Origin: Agrobacterium tumefaciens
GTDB taxonomy: Bacteria > Pseudomonadota > Alphaproteobacteria > Rhizobiales > Rhizobiaceae
Reading direction: 5' to 3'
Assembly: GCA_017744915.1 (NCBI GenBank)
Contig: JAGIAH010000001.1
Location: forward strand, 310,001 to 374,000
DNA length: 64,000 nt
Made by a program: the position numbers and the translations under genes. Below the pieces are notes generated by a model. That model was not told where the DNA came from, ran no database searches, and worked only from the letters and a program-made list of their open reading frames with translations. Below, one piece after another: positions 7,817-17,162 of this stretch (position 1 is its first letter; the number at the start of each line of letters is the position of its first letter).

Positions 7817-8808
7817 ATTCCTCCCATACATCAGCAATTCTCGACACGGCCGAACTCGGCGCTGAAGAGACCAATCCCAAACCGAAGAAGCCTGAAGAAA
7901 AGGCCTGGCCCTATATCCATGCACCGGACGCGCTTTCAGCCCGTTCCGTCTCCGTGCCACGGCGCGGCCTGCGACGCGAACTGAAAATCTTCCTCACCAA
8001 TCCCAACGCCATCGTCGGCCTGCTGTTTCTCGCGACCGTCATCGTCACGGCGCTGATCGCCCCCTTGATCTATCCGGGTGATCCCCTGGAAATGGTGGCC
8101 CGCCCGTTCCTGTGGCCCGGCCAGAATGCCGCCTATCCGCTCGGCACCGATTCCATGGGCCGGGATGTTCTGGCCGGCATCGTGCACGGCGCGCGCATCT
8201 CGCTCACCGTCGGTGTCGTGGCAACGCTGATCGGGCTCACCATCGGCATCGCGGTTGGCGCTTTCGCCGGTTATTTCGGTGGCGTCATTGATGATATCCT
8301 CGTCAAGCTGATCGAAATCTTCCAAACCTTGCCGAATTTCGTGCTGCTGGTGGTGCTCGTCGCCATCGCCCAGCCATCCGTCACCACGGTCACGTCAGCC
8401 ATCGGCATCATCACCTGGCCGCTCGTTGCGCGTCTTACCCGTGCGGAATTCCGCGCCATCCGCGAAAAGGATTATGTGCTCGCCGCCCGCAGCCTGGGTT
8501 ACGGCCATGCCCGCATCGTTTTTCAGGAAATCCTGCCCAATGCGCTACCGCCGATCATCGTCACCTCCTCGGTTATGGTGGCGGGCGCGATCCTCATGGA
8601 AGCAGCGCTGTCTTTCATGGGGCTTGGCGATCCCAACCGTGTCTCCTGGGGTTCGATGATCGGTTCCGGCCGTGACGTCATCCGCACCGCCTGGTATCTG
8701 ACCGCCCTTCCCGGCCTCGCCATCGTCTTCACCGTCATTTCGCTGAACCTCATCAGCGATGGTCTCAACGATGCGCTCAACCCCCGTTTTTCGGAGGAAC
8801 GCCGATGA
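7813..8808 (+). CDS. Peptide-type ABC transporter permease, DppC-like
   Basis: A 331-residue partner permease. It has a longer than usual soluble N-terminal tail of about 60 residues before the first membrane segment (AIVGLLFLATVIVTALIAP), then the DppC signature LGTDSMGRDVLAGIVHGARISL and the EAA loop REKDYVLAARSLGYGHARIVFQ. Four-base overlaps with both neighbours (ATGA) indicate tight translational coupling in the operon. It forms the membrane channel with the DppB-like protein. Confidence 0.9.
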   Translation: MNSSHTSAILDTAELGAEETNPKPKKPEEKAWPYIHAPDALSARSVSVPRRGLRRELKIFLTNPNAIVGLLFLATVIVTALIAPLIYPGDPLEMVARPFLWPGQNAAYPLGTDSMGRDVLAGIVHGARISLTVGVVATLIGLTIGIAVGAFAGYFGGVIDDILVKLIEIFQTLPNFVLLVVLVAIAQPSVTTVTSAIGIITWPLVARLTRAEFRAIREKDYVLAARSLGYGHARIVFQEILPNALPPIIVTSSVMVAGAILMEAALSFMGLGDPNRVSWGSMIGSGRDVIRTAWYLTALPGLAIVFTVISLNLISDGLNDALNPRFSEERR

Positions 8809-9803
8809 GCAAACTGATCGAAGTCCATGATCTCTCCGTCAGCTTCGGCTCAACCCAGCCGGTGAAAGGCGTCAGTTTCGATGTCAGCCCCGGCGAAATG
8901 CTGGCGATCGTCGGCGAAAGCGGCTCCGGCAAATCGCTGACGGCGCTTGGCCTGATCGGCCTCCTGCCCTCCCACGCCAAGACCGGTGGCCGGGTTCTGC
9001 TCGAAGGACGCGACCTGCTGCCGCTTTCCGAGCGGCAATGGCGCGGCATTCGCGGCCGGGATATCGGCATGATCTTTCAGGAGCCGATGACCTCGCTCAA
9101 CCCCGTGCTGACGGTCGGCGAACAGATCATCGAGGTGCTGCGCATCCATGAGAAGATCGACCGGCATCAGGCCCGCAAACGCGCCATCGAGCTTCTGGAC
9201 CTCGTCAACATTCCCGATGCCGGCCGCCGGGTGGATGATTATCCGCACCAGCTTTCCGGCGGCATGCGCCAGCGTGTGATGATCGCCATCGGCGTTGCCT
9301 GCAATCCGAAACTCTTGATCGCCGACGAGGCGACGACAGCACTTGACGTGACGATACAGGCGCAGATCCTGCAACTGCTCGACAATCTGCGTCGCGATCT
9401 CAACATGGCGGTCATCCTCATCACCCACGATCTCGGTATCGTGGCACAATGGGCAGACCGGGTGATGGTCATGTATGCTGGCCGTAAAGTGGAGGAAGGG
9501 CTGCCGGAACCGGTTTTCTCCAACCCCTACCACCCCTATACGCGCGGCCTGCTTGCCGCCTCGCCGCGGGCGGAAGATGGCCAGCATTATCGCGACGGAC
9601 CGCTCATTGAAATTCCCGGTTCCATCGTTTCCGCCACCGGGGAACGCGGCTGCGCTTTCCGACCGCGCTGTCCGAGCGCCCGTGGCTTCTGCGGGCAATA
9701 TGTACCGCCGCTGCGGCAGGTTTCAGACGGCCGTTATGCCGCCTGCCCCTTCGTTGCTCCCACATCCCAGGAGGTACCCAATGGCGCTCTTGTCGGTGCA
9801 TAG
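8805..9803 (+). CDS. Peptide-type ABC transporter ATPase, DppD-like
   Basis: A 332-residue ABC ATPase. Walker A is GESGSGKS near residue 40, the Q-loop [10 protein letters not shown] is near 89, the signature LSGGMRQR near 150, Walker [13 protein letters not shown] near 170, and the H-switch ITHDLG near 205. The C-terminal cysteine-bearing oligopeptide/dipeptide transporter extension ([14 protein letters not shown]) is present. It energises the transporter with the DppF-like partner and overlaps that gene by 23 bases in another frame. Confidence 0.92.
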   Translation: MSKLIEVHDLSVSFGSTQPVKGVSFDVSPGEMLAIVGESGSGKSLTALGLIGLLPSHAKTGGRVLLEGRDLLPLSERQWRGIRGRDIGMIFQEPMTSLNPVLTVGEQIIEVLRIHEKIDRHQARKRAIELLDLVNIPDAGRRVDDYPHQLSGGMRQRVMIAIGVACNPKLLIADEATTALDVTIQAQILQLLDNLRRDLNMAVILITHDLGIVAQWADRVMVMYAGRKVEEGLPEPVFSNPYHPYTRGLLAASPRAEDGQHYRDGPLIEIPGSIVSATGERGCAFRPRCPSARGFCGQYVPPLRQVSDGRYAACPFVAPTSQEVPNGALVGA

Positions 9804-10716
9804 TCTTTCCACCCATTATACGGGCGGACGCGGCACGGTTCGCGCCGTCGATGATGTCTCGCTCGATATCGAGGCGGGCGAGACCGTTGCGCTGGTGGGC
9901 GAATCCGGCTGCGGCAAGTCCTCGCTCGGCAAATCGCTGATGCGGCTGGTCGAGCCGTCTTCCGGCAGGATCACCTTCAAGGGCGCCGACGTCACGGCAA
10001 TGACGTCATCGGAACTGCGCGGCATCCGCCGCCGCATCCAGATGATCTTTCAGGATCCCTTCGCCTCGCTCAATCCGCGCCAGACGGTGCGCACCATCCT
10101 TACCGGGCCGCTGAAGGTACACGGCATCGGAGACAGGGCACGCCAGCGGGAGATTGTTGAAGCCATCGTCGCGCAGGTCGGCCTGCCGGCGGATTCGCTC
10201 GACCGTTATCCGCATGAATTTTCCGGCGGTCAGCGCCAGCGTATCGGCATTGCCCGCGCACTGGTTCTGGAACCGGAACTGGTAGTATGCGACGAGCCGG
10301 TCTCGGCACTCGATCTTTCGATCCAGGCGCAGATTCTCAACCTTCTGGTGGAGATGAAGAAGCGGCTTTCGCTCTCTTATCTCTTCGTCTCCCATGATCT
10401 GTCGGTGGTGCGTTATTTCTCCGACCGGGTGCTGGTCATGTATCTCGGCAAGATCGTCGAAAGCGCACCGACAGCAGAACTCTGGGCCTCGCCGAAGCAT
10501 CCCTATACCCGCGCCTTTCTCGCTGCCGTTCCCGATCCCGCCCGGCGCAAGCAAGCGGCACCGATTTCCGGCGATCTGCCGAGCCCGCACGATCCGCCAT
10601 CCGGCTGCCGGTTTCACACACGCTGCCCACTCGCCACCGATCTCTGTCGCGAAAAAGCGCCGGATTACACCCTTTTCGGCAAGAACCACGCCGTGGCCTG
10701 CCACCATGCCCAATAA
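9781..10716 (+). CDS. Peptide-type ABC transporter ATPase, DppF-like
   Basis: A 311-residue second ATPase, with Walker A GESGCGKSS near residue 40, FQDPFASLNPRQ, signature FSGGQRQR, Walker B VVCDEPVSALD and the C-terminal extension CRFHTRCPLATDLC. The ATG at 9781 is chosen because CAGGAGG lies seven bases upstream. A longer frame starting at 9475 would run through the preceding ATPase gene. An oxidoreductase gene follows 18 bases later, so the operon goes on past the transporter. Confidence 0.92.
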   Translation: MALLSVHSLSTHYTGGRGTVRAVDDVSLDIEAGETVALVGESGCGKSSLGKSLMRLVEPSSGRITFKGADVTAMTSSELRGIRRRIQMIFQDPFASLNPRQTVRTILTGPLKVHGIGDRARQREIVEAIVAQVGLPADSLDRYPHEFSGGQRQRIGIARALVLEPELVVCDEPVSALDLSIQAQILNLLVEMKKRLSLSYLFVSHDLSVVRYFSDRVLVMYLGKIVESAPTAELWASPKHPYTRAFLAAVPDPARRKQAAPISGDLPSPHDPPSGCRFHTRCPLATDLCREKAPDYTLFGKNHAVACHHAQ

Positions 10717-10734
10717 ACTGAAGGAGCAACCATA

Positions 10735-11790
10735 ATGGTCGACTATCGCTATCTCGGACGCAGCGCGTTGAAGGTTTCGCCGCTGAGCCTCGGCACGATG
10801 ATGTTCGGAGGCCCGACGCCGGATGACGTGGCCTTCCGCATCATCGACAAGGCGCGCGAGCAGGGCATCAACTTCATCGATACGGCCGATGTCTATCACG
10901 ACGGCAAGTCGGAAGAAGTCGTCGGTCGCGGCATCAAGGCCAGCCGCGATCACTGGGTTCTGGCCACGAAATTCGTCAATTCCCATACCAAGGGGCCGAA
11001 CCTTGGCGGCCATTCCCGCAAATGGGTGATCGAGACGGTCGAAAATTCGCTGCGCCGCCTCAACACTGACTATATCGACATCCTCTATTTCCACCGCGCC
11101 GTCTTCGATGCGCCGCTGGAAGAACCGGTGCGTGCCATCGCCGATCTCATCCGCGCCGGCAAGCTGCGCTATTTCGGCGTGTCGAATTTCCGTGGCTGGC
11201 GTATCGCCGAGATTTCGCATCTGGCCGACCAGCTCGGCATCGACCGGCCCGTTGCCAGCCAGCCGCTTTACAACATCGTCAACCGCACGGCCGAAGCTGA
11301 GCAGCTGCCGGCGGCCAACCATTATGGCCTTGGTGTCGTGTCCTATTCACCGCTCGCACGCGGCGTACTGACCGGCAAATATCAGCCAGGCGAACAGCCG
11401 GGCGCCGATACCCGCGTCGGCCGTGGCGACAAGCGTGTTCTGGAAACGGAATGGCGTCCGGAATCTGTCGAGATCGCCCAGAAGGTCGCGGCCCATGCCG
11501 CTTCGAAGGGCGTTTCGGCAGCGGATTTCGCGCTCGCCTGGGTGCTGAACAACAAGTTCGTCACCGCCGCCATCACCGGCCCGCGCACCGAAGAGCATTG
11601 GGACGGATATATCCGCGCGCTCGATGTGAAGATCGATGCAGAGGATGAAGCGCTGGTCGATAGCCTCGTCACGACCGGTCACCCCTCTACACCCGGTTTC
11701 AACGATCCGAGCCACCCCGTCGAGGGCCGCGTGCCGCGCAATCTCGAACCCGCACACCGGCCGGCGCTCAAGCCGCGCGCGGTCGCCTGA
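10735..11790 (+). CDS. Aldo/keto reductase
   Basis: A 351-residue NAD(P)H-dependent oxidoreductase of the aldo/keto reductase superfamily, cytoplasmic (beta/alpha)8 barrel. Readable landmarks are the strand-2 FIDTADVYHDGKSE with the Asp and the catalytic Tyr, the Lys in LATKF, the His in LYFHRAV, and the family signature YFGVSNFRGWRI. It lies in the transporter operon, just after the second ATPase and before the SfnB/DszC-like gene. A plausible job is to reduce the aldehyde or ketone left when a monooxygenase splits a C-S bond; that is inference from context. AAGGAGC six bases before the ATG supports the start. Confidence 0.85.
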   Translation: MVDYRYLGRSALKVSPLSLGTMMFGGPTPDDVAFRIIDKAREQGINFIDTADVYHDGKSEEVVGRGIKASRDHWVLATKFVNSHTKGPNLGGHSRKWVIETVENSLRRLNTDYIDILYFHRAVFDAPLEEPVRAIADLIRAGKLRYFGVSNFRGWRIAEISHLADQLGIDRPVASQPLYNIVNRTAEAEQLPAANHYGLGVVSYSPLARGVLTGKYQPGEQPGADTRVGRGDKRVLETEWRPESVEIAQKVAAHAASKGVSAADFALAWVLNNKFVTAAITGPRTEEHWDGYIRALDVKIDAEDEALVDSLVTTGHPSTPGFNDPSHPVEGRVPRNLEPAHRPALKPRAVA

Positions 11791-11858
11791 TCATCCAGAA
11801 GAACATGCCTGCGGCGCGCCGTGCCGCAGGCCCTCATATCCGCTCAGGGAAACCCGCA

Positions 11859-13097
11859 ATGTCCAATCCGAAACTGCAGACAACCACCACCGACAATTCC
11901 GGCGTACCGAGCCGGGACGAGATCCTGGCCCGGGCAAAGGACATTGCGGCTATCGCGGCAAAGGATGCCGCCCGCCGCGAGCGCCAGCGGGAACTGCCCT
12001 TCGACATCTTCGCCCTTATCAAGGAGGCAAAGATCGGCACGTTGCGCGTTCCCGAAGCCAAGGGCGGACCGGGCGGCTCGATTTCCGATTATATCGAGGT
12101 CCTGATGATCCTCGGCGAAGCCGACAGCAATATTCCGCACGCGCTTCGCAGCCATTTCAATTTCACCGAAAACCTCGCTCTCGCGCCCATCGAGCTGGAG
12201 GACCGGCGGCATTTCGAACATGTTCTCGCCGGCAAGCTCTTTGCGGGTGCCAGCACCGAACAGGGCACCAAGCGCCCCGGTGAAATCACCACGCGGCTGA
12301 GTGCCGATGGTGACCGTTACCGGCTGAACGGTCGCAAATGGTATGCGACCGGCACCGCCTTTGCCGATTTCGGCACCTTCAGCGCCATTGGCGATGACGA
12401 GCAGCCGATCGGCGTGCTCATTCCGCTTGATCGCGCAGGCATCACCATTCTCGACGACTGGGACAGCATGGGCCAGCGCATGACGGCGAGCGGCGGTGTG
12501 CTGCTTGAGAACGTCGAGGTGCTGCCGCATGAGCTGACAACCCGCAAGCTCGGCACCCGGATCGGTCGCCACAGCTCTGCGATGCGGCAGCTGCATCTCG
12601 CCGCGTCCGCTGCCGGCGCCGTTCAGGGCGCGCTGAATGACGGCGTGGAATATGTTCTGCGCCAGGCACGCACGACACTTCACAGCAGCGCCGAAACCGC
12701 CAATCAGGACCCCTTCGTGCAGAAAATCCTCGGCGAAATCAGTGCCGGCGCCTTCGCGGTGAAAACCCTGATCCGCGAAGCTGCTCGAACACTCGACCGC
12801 ACCGCCGCCGCCTTCGCCACCGGCGATGAAGAGGCGATCGAAGCGGCCCTGCTGGAAGGTTCTCTGGCCACCGCCCGAACCCAGATCATCGCTTCACAGC
12901 TTTCGCTCACGGTCGCCACCAATCTTTACGAACTCGGCGGCGGCTCGGCGACATCGAGCGACCGGAATTTCGACCGCCACTGGCGCAACATCCGCACGGT
13001 CTACAATCACAATCCGCTTGCCCACAAGGCGCGCGTCATCGGTGACTATTACCTCAACGGCACGACGACGCATCTCAGGGAAGGCCGGGTATTCTGA
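11859..13097 (+). CDS. Acyl-CoA-dehydrogenase-fold flavin monooxygenase, SfnB/DszC-like, copy 2
   Basis: A 412-residue protein, the length of Rhodococcus DszC (417). The C-terminal stretch FDRHWRNIRTVYNHNPLAHK closely resembles the DszC/SfnB segment (DRHWRN-RT, then H-P) and replaces the catalytic E-G-T part of acyl-CoA dehydrogenases. DszC oxidises thiophene sulfur to the sulfone; SfnB belongs to sulfone metabolism in Pseudomonas. The ATG at 11859 has AGGGAAA upstream; the earlier start at 11805 adds 18 residues without support. It lies in the same rightward operon as the transporter and the aldo/keto reductase and is followed by the LysR gene. Copy 1 at 2674 is much diverged. Confidence 0.8.
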   Translation: MSNPKLQTTTTDNSGVPSRDEILARAKDIAAIAAKDAARRERQRELPFDIFALIKEAKIGTLRVPEAKGGPGGSISDYIEVLMILGEADSNIPHALRSHFNFTENLALAPIELEDRRHFEHVLAGKLFAGASTEQGTKRPGEITTRLSADGDRYRLNGRKWYATGTAFADFGTFSAIGDDEQPIGVLIPLDRAGITILDDWDSMGQRMTASGGVLLENVEVLPHELTTRKLGTRIGRHSSAMRQLHLAASAAGAVQGALNDGVEYVLRQARTTLHSSAETANQDPFVQKILGEISAGAFAVKTLIREAARTLDRTAAAFATGDEEAIEAALLEGSLATARTQIIASQLSLTVATNLYELGGGSATSSDRNFDRHWRNIRTVYNHNPLAHKARVIGDYYLNGTTTHLREGRVF

Positions 13098-13134
13098 CCA
13101 TGCGGAAGATGCAGGCGGCAAAGGAGGAACAGCA

Positions 13135-14106
13135 ATGAGAACGGAATTTGCCGCTCCCGCCGCGAGCCGGGCGGCTTTTCGCCTGCCCACACTTTCCCGG
13201 CTGCCACCGTTGACCGCCTTGCGCGCCTTTGTCGTGGCCGCGCGCCATGCCAGCTTTTCGCGGGCGGCGGAGGAACTACATGTCTCGACCGCCGCCATCG
13301 GCCAGCAGGTCCGCATTCTCGAAACCCATCTCGGCCAGCCGCTCTTCAGCCGCCAGCGCGGTGAATTGCTGCTGACAGACGCTGGCAGCGCGCTTTATCC
13401 CGGTCTTGCCGATGCTTTCGAGACCATGATCGGCAGTCTTTCCGATCTGATGGTTTCGAACGCCCGGCCGCAGCTTAAGGTACTGGCCGAGGGCTGTTTT
13501 GCGGCCCGCTGGCTGGCGCCACGGCTGGGCAGCATCGTTCCGGCCCTCGGAGACGTTGAGCTTTCCATCGAATCCCTTGAGGGCGAAACCATCGACCTCA
13601 CCCATTTCGATGCCGATTGCGCCATCGTTGCAACCCACACGCAAATTCCGGGATTCATTCACGAGCCGCTTTTCGCCGATACCGTCAGCGCCGTCTGCAC
13701 TCCGGAATTCGCAGCCCGCCATGCGCTTGCAGGCGAGCCCGCCCAATTGCGGGATCTCGGTTTTACGATGTTGCGCGGCAATGGCCTGGACCCGGCCTTC
13801 GAATGGGCAAACTGGCTGCGTGCCTGCCGCATTCCGCTCCGGCTTTCAGCGACAGGCCCACGTTTTTCACGGCAGACGGCGCTGATAGAAGCAATCTCAT
13901 CGGGCCACGGCATCGGTCTTGCGCGCCATTCGCTGATTTCGGAAGAACTGAAAAACGGCCGCCTGATCGCCCCCTTCGGCGCACCGCAGCCGACCGCCAG
14001 CCGTTACCACCTGCTGACCAGTCCTGACAGGCGGCGGCTGCCGGAGGTCGCATCTCTACTCGCTTTGTTGCGCGAGGATATGCGCTCCCTTGAAGCCGCC
14101 GCCTGA
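13135..14106 (+). CDS. LysR-family transcriptional regulator, GcvA-like
   Basis: A 323-residue LysR regulator with the N-terminal helix-turn-helix (LTALRAFVVAARHASFSRAAEELHVSTAAIGQQVRILE at about residues 23-60) and a C-terminal effector domain. The GQQVRILE recognition end resembles the GcvA subgroup. The start at 13135 follows a strong AAGGAGGA. It is the last gene of the rightward operon and is unusual in not being divergent from its neighbour. The likely target is the divergent region at 6558-6826 or other promoters of the island; CysB-like sensing of sulfur state is a guess. Confidence 0.85.
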   Translation: MRTEFAAPAASRAAFRLPTLSRLPPLTALRAFVVAARHASFSRAAEELHVSTAAIGQQVRILETHLGQPLFSRQRGELLLTDAGSALYPGLADAFETMIGSLSDLMVSNARPQLKVLAEGCFAARWLAPRLGSIVPALGDVELSIESLEGETIDLTHFDADCAIVATHTQIPGFIHEPLFADTVSAVCTPEFAARHALAGEPAQLRDLGFTMLRGNGLDPAFEWANWLRACRIPLRLSATGPRFSRQTALIEAISSGHGIGLARHSLISEELKNGRLIAPFGAPQPTASRYHLLTSPDRRRLPEVASLLALLREDMRSLEAAA

Positions 14107-14122
14107 ACACGCCCGTCCCACC

Positions 14123-15475
14123 TCAGGCGCGTTCCCTTTGCAACTCTCTGGCCGCGTAGATATTGTCCGGTCGTGGCAGGCCATAATGGTCGCGCAGCGT
14201 ATCGCCTTCGTAATCCTCACGGAACAGGCCGCGCCGCTTCAGGATCGGCACCACCTCGTCCACGAAGATATCGAACCCGCCATTCAGCCATGGTGGCATG
14301 ATGTTGAAGCCATCGGCCGCGCCTTCGCGGAACCAGGTCTCGATCCAGTCCGCCACCTGTTCCGGCGTTCCGGAAATCACCTTGTGGCCACGCCCGCCGG
14401 CAAGCCGGTGCAGCAATTGCCGGATGGTCGGGTTTTCCCGGTCGATGACATCGAGGACAAGCTGATGACGGCTGCTATCCGCCTGCGCCCGTGTCGCCTC
14501 TACGGCCTCGTGCGGCAGTGGCTGGTCGAGATCGGCCGATGACAGGTCTATGCCGGTGATGCGCTGCAATTGCCCGAGCGAAAAGGCCGGCTGGATGAGA
14601 TCGTTGAAGGACGCTTCCAGCCTGCGTGCCTCCTCTTCCGTGGAAGCGATGAATGGGCTGATGCCCGGCAGGATTTTCACATGGGCCGGATTACGCCCCG
14701 TGGCCGCCACGCGCCGCTTGATATCGGAATAAAAAGACCGCGCACTCTCCAGAGTCTGATGCGCGGTAAAGATCGCCTCGGCATATTGGGCGGCAAAGCC
14801 GCGCCCCTCCTCCGAGGAGCCGGCCTGAACATAGACCGGCCGGCCCTGCGGTGAACGCGGCACGTTCAGCGCACCCCGCACCCGGTAAAATTCACCGTCG
14901 TGATTGGCGGGATGGATGCGGTCGGTCTCGGCGAAAAGGCCGCTCTCCTTGTCGGCGACGATGGCATCGTCTTCCCAGCTGTCCCAGAGCTTGGTCACCA
15001 CGTCCACAAACTCAATGGCCTGACGGTAACGGTCGGCATGCGGCGGATGTTTCTGGAGATTGAAGTTGCCGGCCGCCGCATCGGCCGAAGTCGTTACGAT
15101 GTTCCAGCCCACCCGGCCGCCGCTGATGTGATCGACGGAAGCGAACAACCGCGCGAGATTATAAGGCTCGTAATAGGTGGTGGAGGCCGTGGCGATGAAA
15201 CCGATCTTTTCCGTGACGGCGGCAAGAGCGGCCAGCATGGTGATTGGTTCCAGCCGGTGGCGGGCGGCATAGCGGATATTGGCATCCAGCACCGGTGCAT
15301 CGGCAAAGAAGATGGCATCCAGCTTCGCCGCCTCGGCCTTGCGGGCGATATCCTGATAAAGCCTTATATCGGTGACGCGATGCGGCTCCGAATCCCGATG
15401 CCGCCAGGCTGCCTCATGATGTCCGCCCGGATAGATGAACGCATTGAGAACCAGCTTTTCGGATTTTCTGCTCAT
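14123..15475 (-). CDS. NtaA/SnaA/DszA-family flavin monooxygenase, copy 1
   Basis: A 450-residue luciferase-like monooxygenase of the long NtaA/SnaA/DszA subfamily. Its DszA-like segments are GGHHEAAWRH near residue 17, ISGGRVGWNIVTTSADAAAGNF near 140, LWDSWEDDAIV near 188, VPRSPQGRPVYVQAGSSEEGRGFAA near 225, and FREDYEGDTLRDHYGLPRP at the end. Family members use FMNH2 and O2 to cleave C-N or C-S bonds: nitrilotriacetate, dibenzothiophene sulfone, or N-acetyl-S-alkylcysteine (CmoJ of Bacillus). It is the last gene of a leftward operon with the binding protein at 15528 and the CPHC protein at 17163. Converges with the LysR gene 16 bases away. Confidence 0.88.
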   Translation of the reverse strand: MSRKSEKLVLNAFIYPGGHHEAAWRHRDSEPHRVTDIRLYQDIARKAEAAKLDAIFFADAPVLDANIRYAARHRLEPITMLAALAAVTEKIGFIATASTTYYEPYNLARLFASVDHISGGRVGWNIVTTSADAAAGNFNLQKHPPHADRYRQAIEFVDVVTKLWDSWEDDAIVADKESGLFAETDRIHPANHDGEFYRVRGALNVPRSPQGRPVYVQAGSSEEGRGFAAQYAEAIFTAHQTLESARSFYSDIKRRVAATGRNPAHVKILPGISPFIASTEEEARRLEASFNDLIQPAFSLGQLQRITGIDLSSADLDQPLPHEAVEATRAQADSSRHQLVLDVIDRENPTIRQLLHRLAGGRGHKVISGTPEQVADWIETWFREGAADGFNIMPPWLNGGFDIFVDEVVPILKRRGLFREDYEGDTLRDHYGLPRPDNIYAARELQRERA

Positions 15476-15527
15476 GGAAATGACCTCTTCTTCGCTCTGA
15501 CGCGCTTGAAACCGAAAGTGAGGAGGC

Positions 15528-17123
15528 TCACGCCTCCTTCGTCACCCAGGCCTTGGCGAGATTGCCGCTGAGCCCCTCCGCGCCGGTCGCATAATCCTTG
15601 ATGCGCACGCTGCCGACGACCGGCTGGATGGGAGAGACGAGATTGATGACGGGAAGATCCTTGGCGACGACGGCCTGAAATTCCTTGAAGAAGGCGGCGC
15701 GTTTTTCGATATCCGGCTCCACCGCCGCCGCTTCCAGCAGCCGGTCGACCTCTGGATTTGAATAGTGGCTGGCATTGGAGAAGGGCAGACCGATCTTGAA
15801 GTTCTTACTCCAGTAGACGCGCTGAACGCCCGCGGTCGGATCGAAGGTGTTGGAGAGGGATTCCACCGAAAGGTCCCAGGCGCGGTCGGTATAGACCACC
15901 TTCACATAGGTGCCGAAATCGAACTTCTGGATATCCGCCTCGATGCCGATCTTCGAAAGCGCCTGCGCGATGAAATCCGAATAGGTCTGCGGATTGAACG
16001 GGTTGGTGGTGACGCGGAGCTTGAAGCGCTTACCGCCGTCCTTGCGCGGGAAGCCCGCCTCATCCAACAATTTTTCCGCCTGCGCGACGTCGAACTTGGC
16101 AAAACCGATATCCGCATTGTGGAACTTCGCAAGACCGGGACTGATCGGCGTGGGCGATGGTACGGCGTAACCGTAAAGCACGGTATCGATAAGCGCCGAA
16201 ACATCGATGGCGTGGGCGATGGCCTGCCTGACCTTCAATTCCTTGAGATATTCGTTCTCCAGATTGATCACCAGCTGGTTCTGCTGGCCGGCATAGGCAT
16301 AGATGCGGTCATCCACCTTCAGTGTGGGGATGGATTTCAGCCGTTCCAGATCGGCAAGAGCGACCGGGTTGGGGCCAATGTCGCCTTCGCTGGTTTCCAG
16401 CGCGGCCGCACGGGCGCCCGCATCGTTGATGAGGCGGATGATGACGCGTTCGAGATAAGGACGCGGCGCGTCCCAATAATCCGCATTTTTCTCCAGCAGG
16501 ATATGGCTACCGGGTACCCATTCCTTCAGCACGAAGGGGCCGCTGCCGATGATCTGGGCGGGTTTGGGATTATCGGTCGGCTTGAAGGTCTCGAAGATGT
16601 GTTTTGGCACAACGGGCGATTCCGAGGAAGCCAGCGCGGTGATAAGGCCCGGCGCAGGCTTGGAGAGCTTCACCTTCGCGACCAGCGGATCGGAGGTATC
16701 GACACTCTCGACATTCGCGAACGTCGCCCGGCCGCGCGGATGGGCCTCTTTCAGCCGCAGGATCGAAAACTCCACATCCGCCGATGTCACCGGTTTGCCG
16801 TCATGGAATTTCGCATTCGGCTGCAGATGGAAGACATATTCCAGCCCGTCGGCCGAAACGCTCCATTCTTTCGCAAGGCTCGGCTTGGGTGAAAGCTCGT
16901 AATCATAGGTCAAAAGCCCATCGTAAATCTTCGAACCGATGAACTGCGGGCCACCAGCGCTAGTGTTGATGGCCACGAGCTGCGTCGGTTCGGGGAAATA
17001 AACAATCTTGAGTGTGCCGCCCGAGACGGGTTCTTCGGCAGCGGCAAAAGAACCTCCGGGGAGCGCTACGAAAGCGCCGGCGGCGAGGGCAATTTTATGA
17101 AACTGGCGTCTGGAAAGGGTCAT
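15528..17123 (-). CDS. Peptide-type ABC transporter substrate-binding protein (SBP family 5), Tat-exported, copy 2
   Basis: A 531-residue DppA/OppA-family binding protein. SRRQFHKIALAAGAFVALPGG is a twin-arginine signal. Family landmarks are GGTLKIVYFPEP, LTYDYELSPKPSLAKEWSVS, FHDGKPVTSADVEF and GSGPFVLKEW. It is clearly paralogous to the protein at 4950 (both contain the block ADYWDAPRPYLE/D and the ending GAEGxxGxLA). No permease genes accompany it, so it probably delivers to the transporter at 6827-10716. The downstream partner in the operon is the DszA-type monooxygenase. Confidence 0.88.
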   Translation of the reverse strand: MTLSRRQFHKIALAAGAFVALPGGSFAAAEEPVSGGTLKIVYFPEPTQLVAINTSAGGPQFIGSKIYDGLLTYDYELSPKPSLAKEWSVSADGLEYVFHLQPNAKFHDGKPVTSADVEFSILRLKEAHPRGRATFANVESVDTSDPLVAKVKLSKPAPGLITALASSESPVVPKHIFETFKPTDNPKPAQIIGSGPFVLKEWVPGSHILLEKNADYWDAPRPYLERVIIRLINDAGARAAALETSEGDIGPNPVALADLERLKSIPTLKVDDRIYAYAGQQNQLVINLENEYLKELKVRQAIAHAIDVSALIDTVLYGYAVPSPTPISPGLAKFHNADIGFAKFDVAQAEKLLDEAGFPRKDGGKRFKLRVTTNPFNPQTYSDFIAQALSKIGIEADIQKFDFGTYVKVVYTDRAWDLSVESLSNTFDPTAGVQRVYWSKNFKIGLPFSNASHYSNPEVDRLLEAAAVEPDIEKRAAFFKEFQAVVAKDLPVINLVSPIQPVVGSVRIKDYATGAEGLSGNLAKAWVTKEA

Positions 17124-17162
17124 GTCTGTCTCCGAAAAAATCCGATGTGCGGGTGCGGCAGC

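Noticed and set aside
10006-11322. A 438-codon leftward frame over the DppF-like and aldo/keto reductase genes
   Set aside because: Crosses two complete forward genes and shows no ribosome site or domain.
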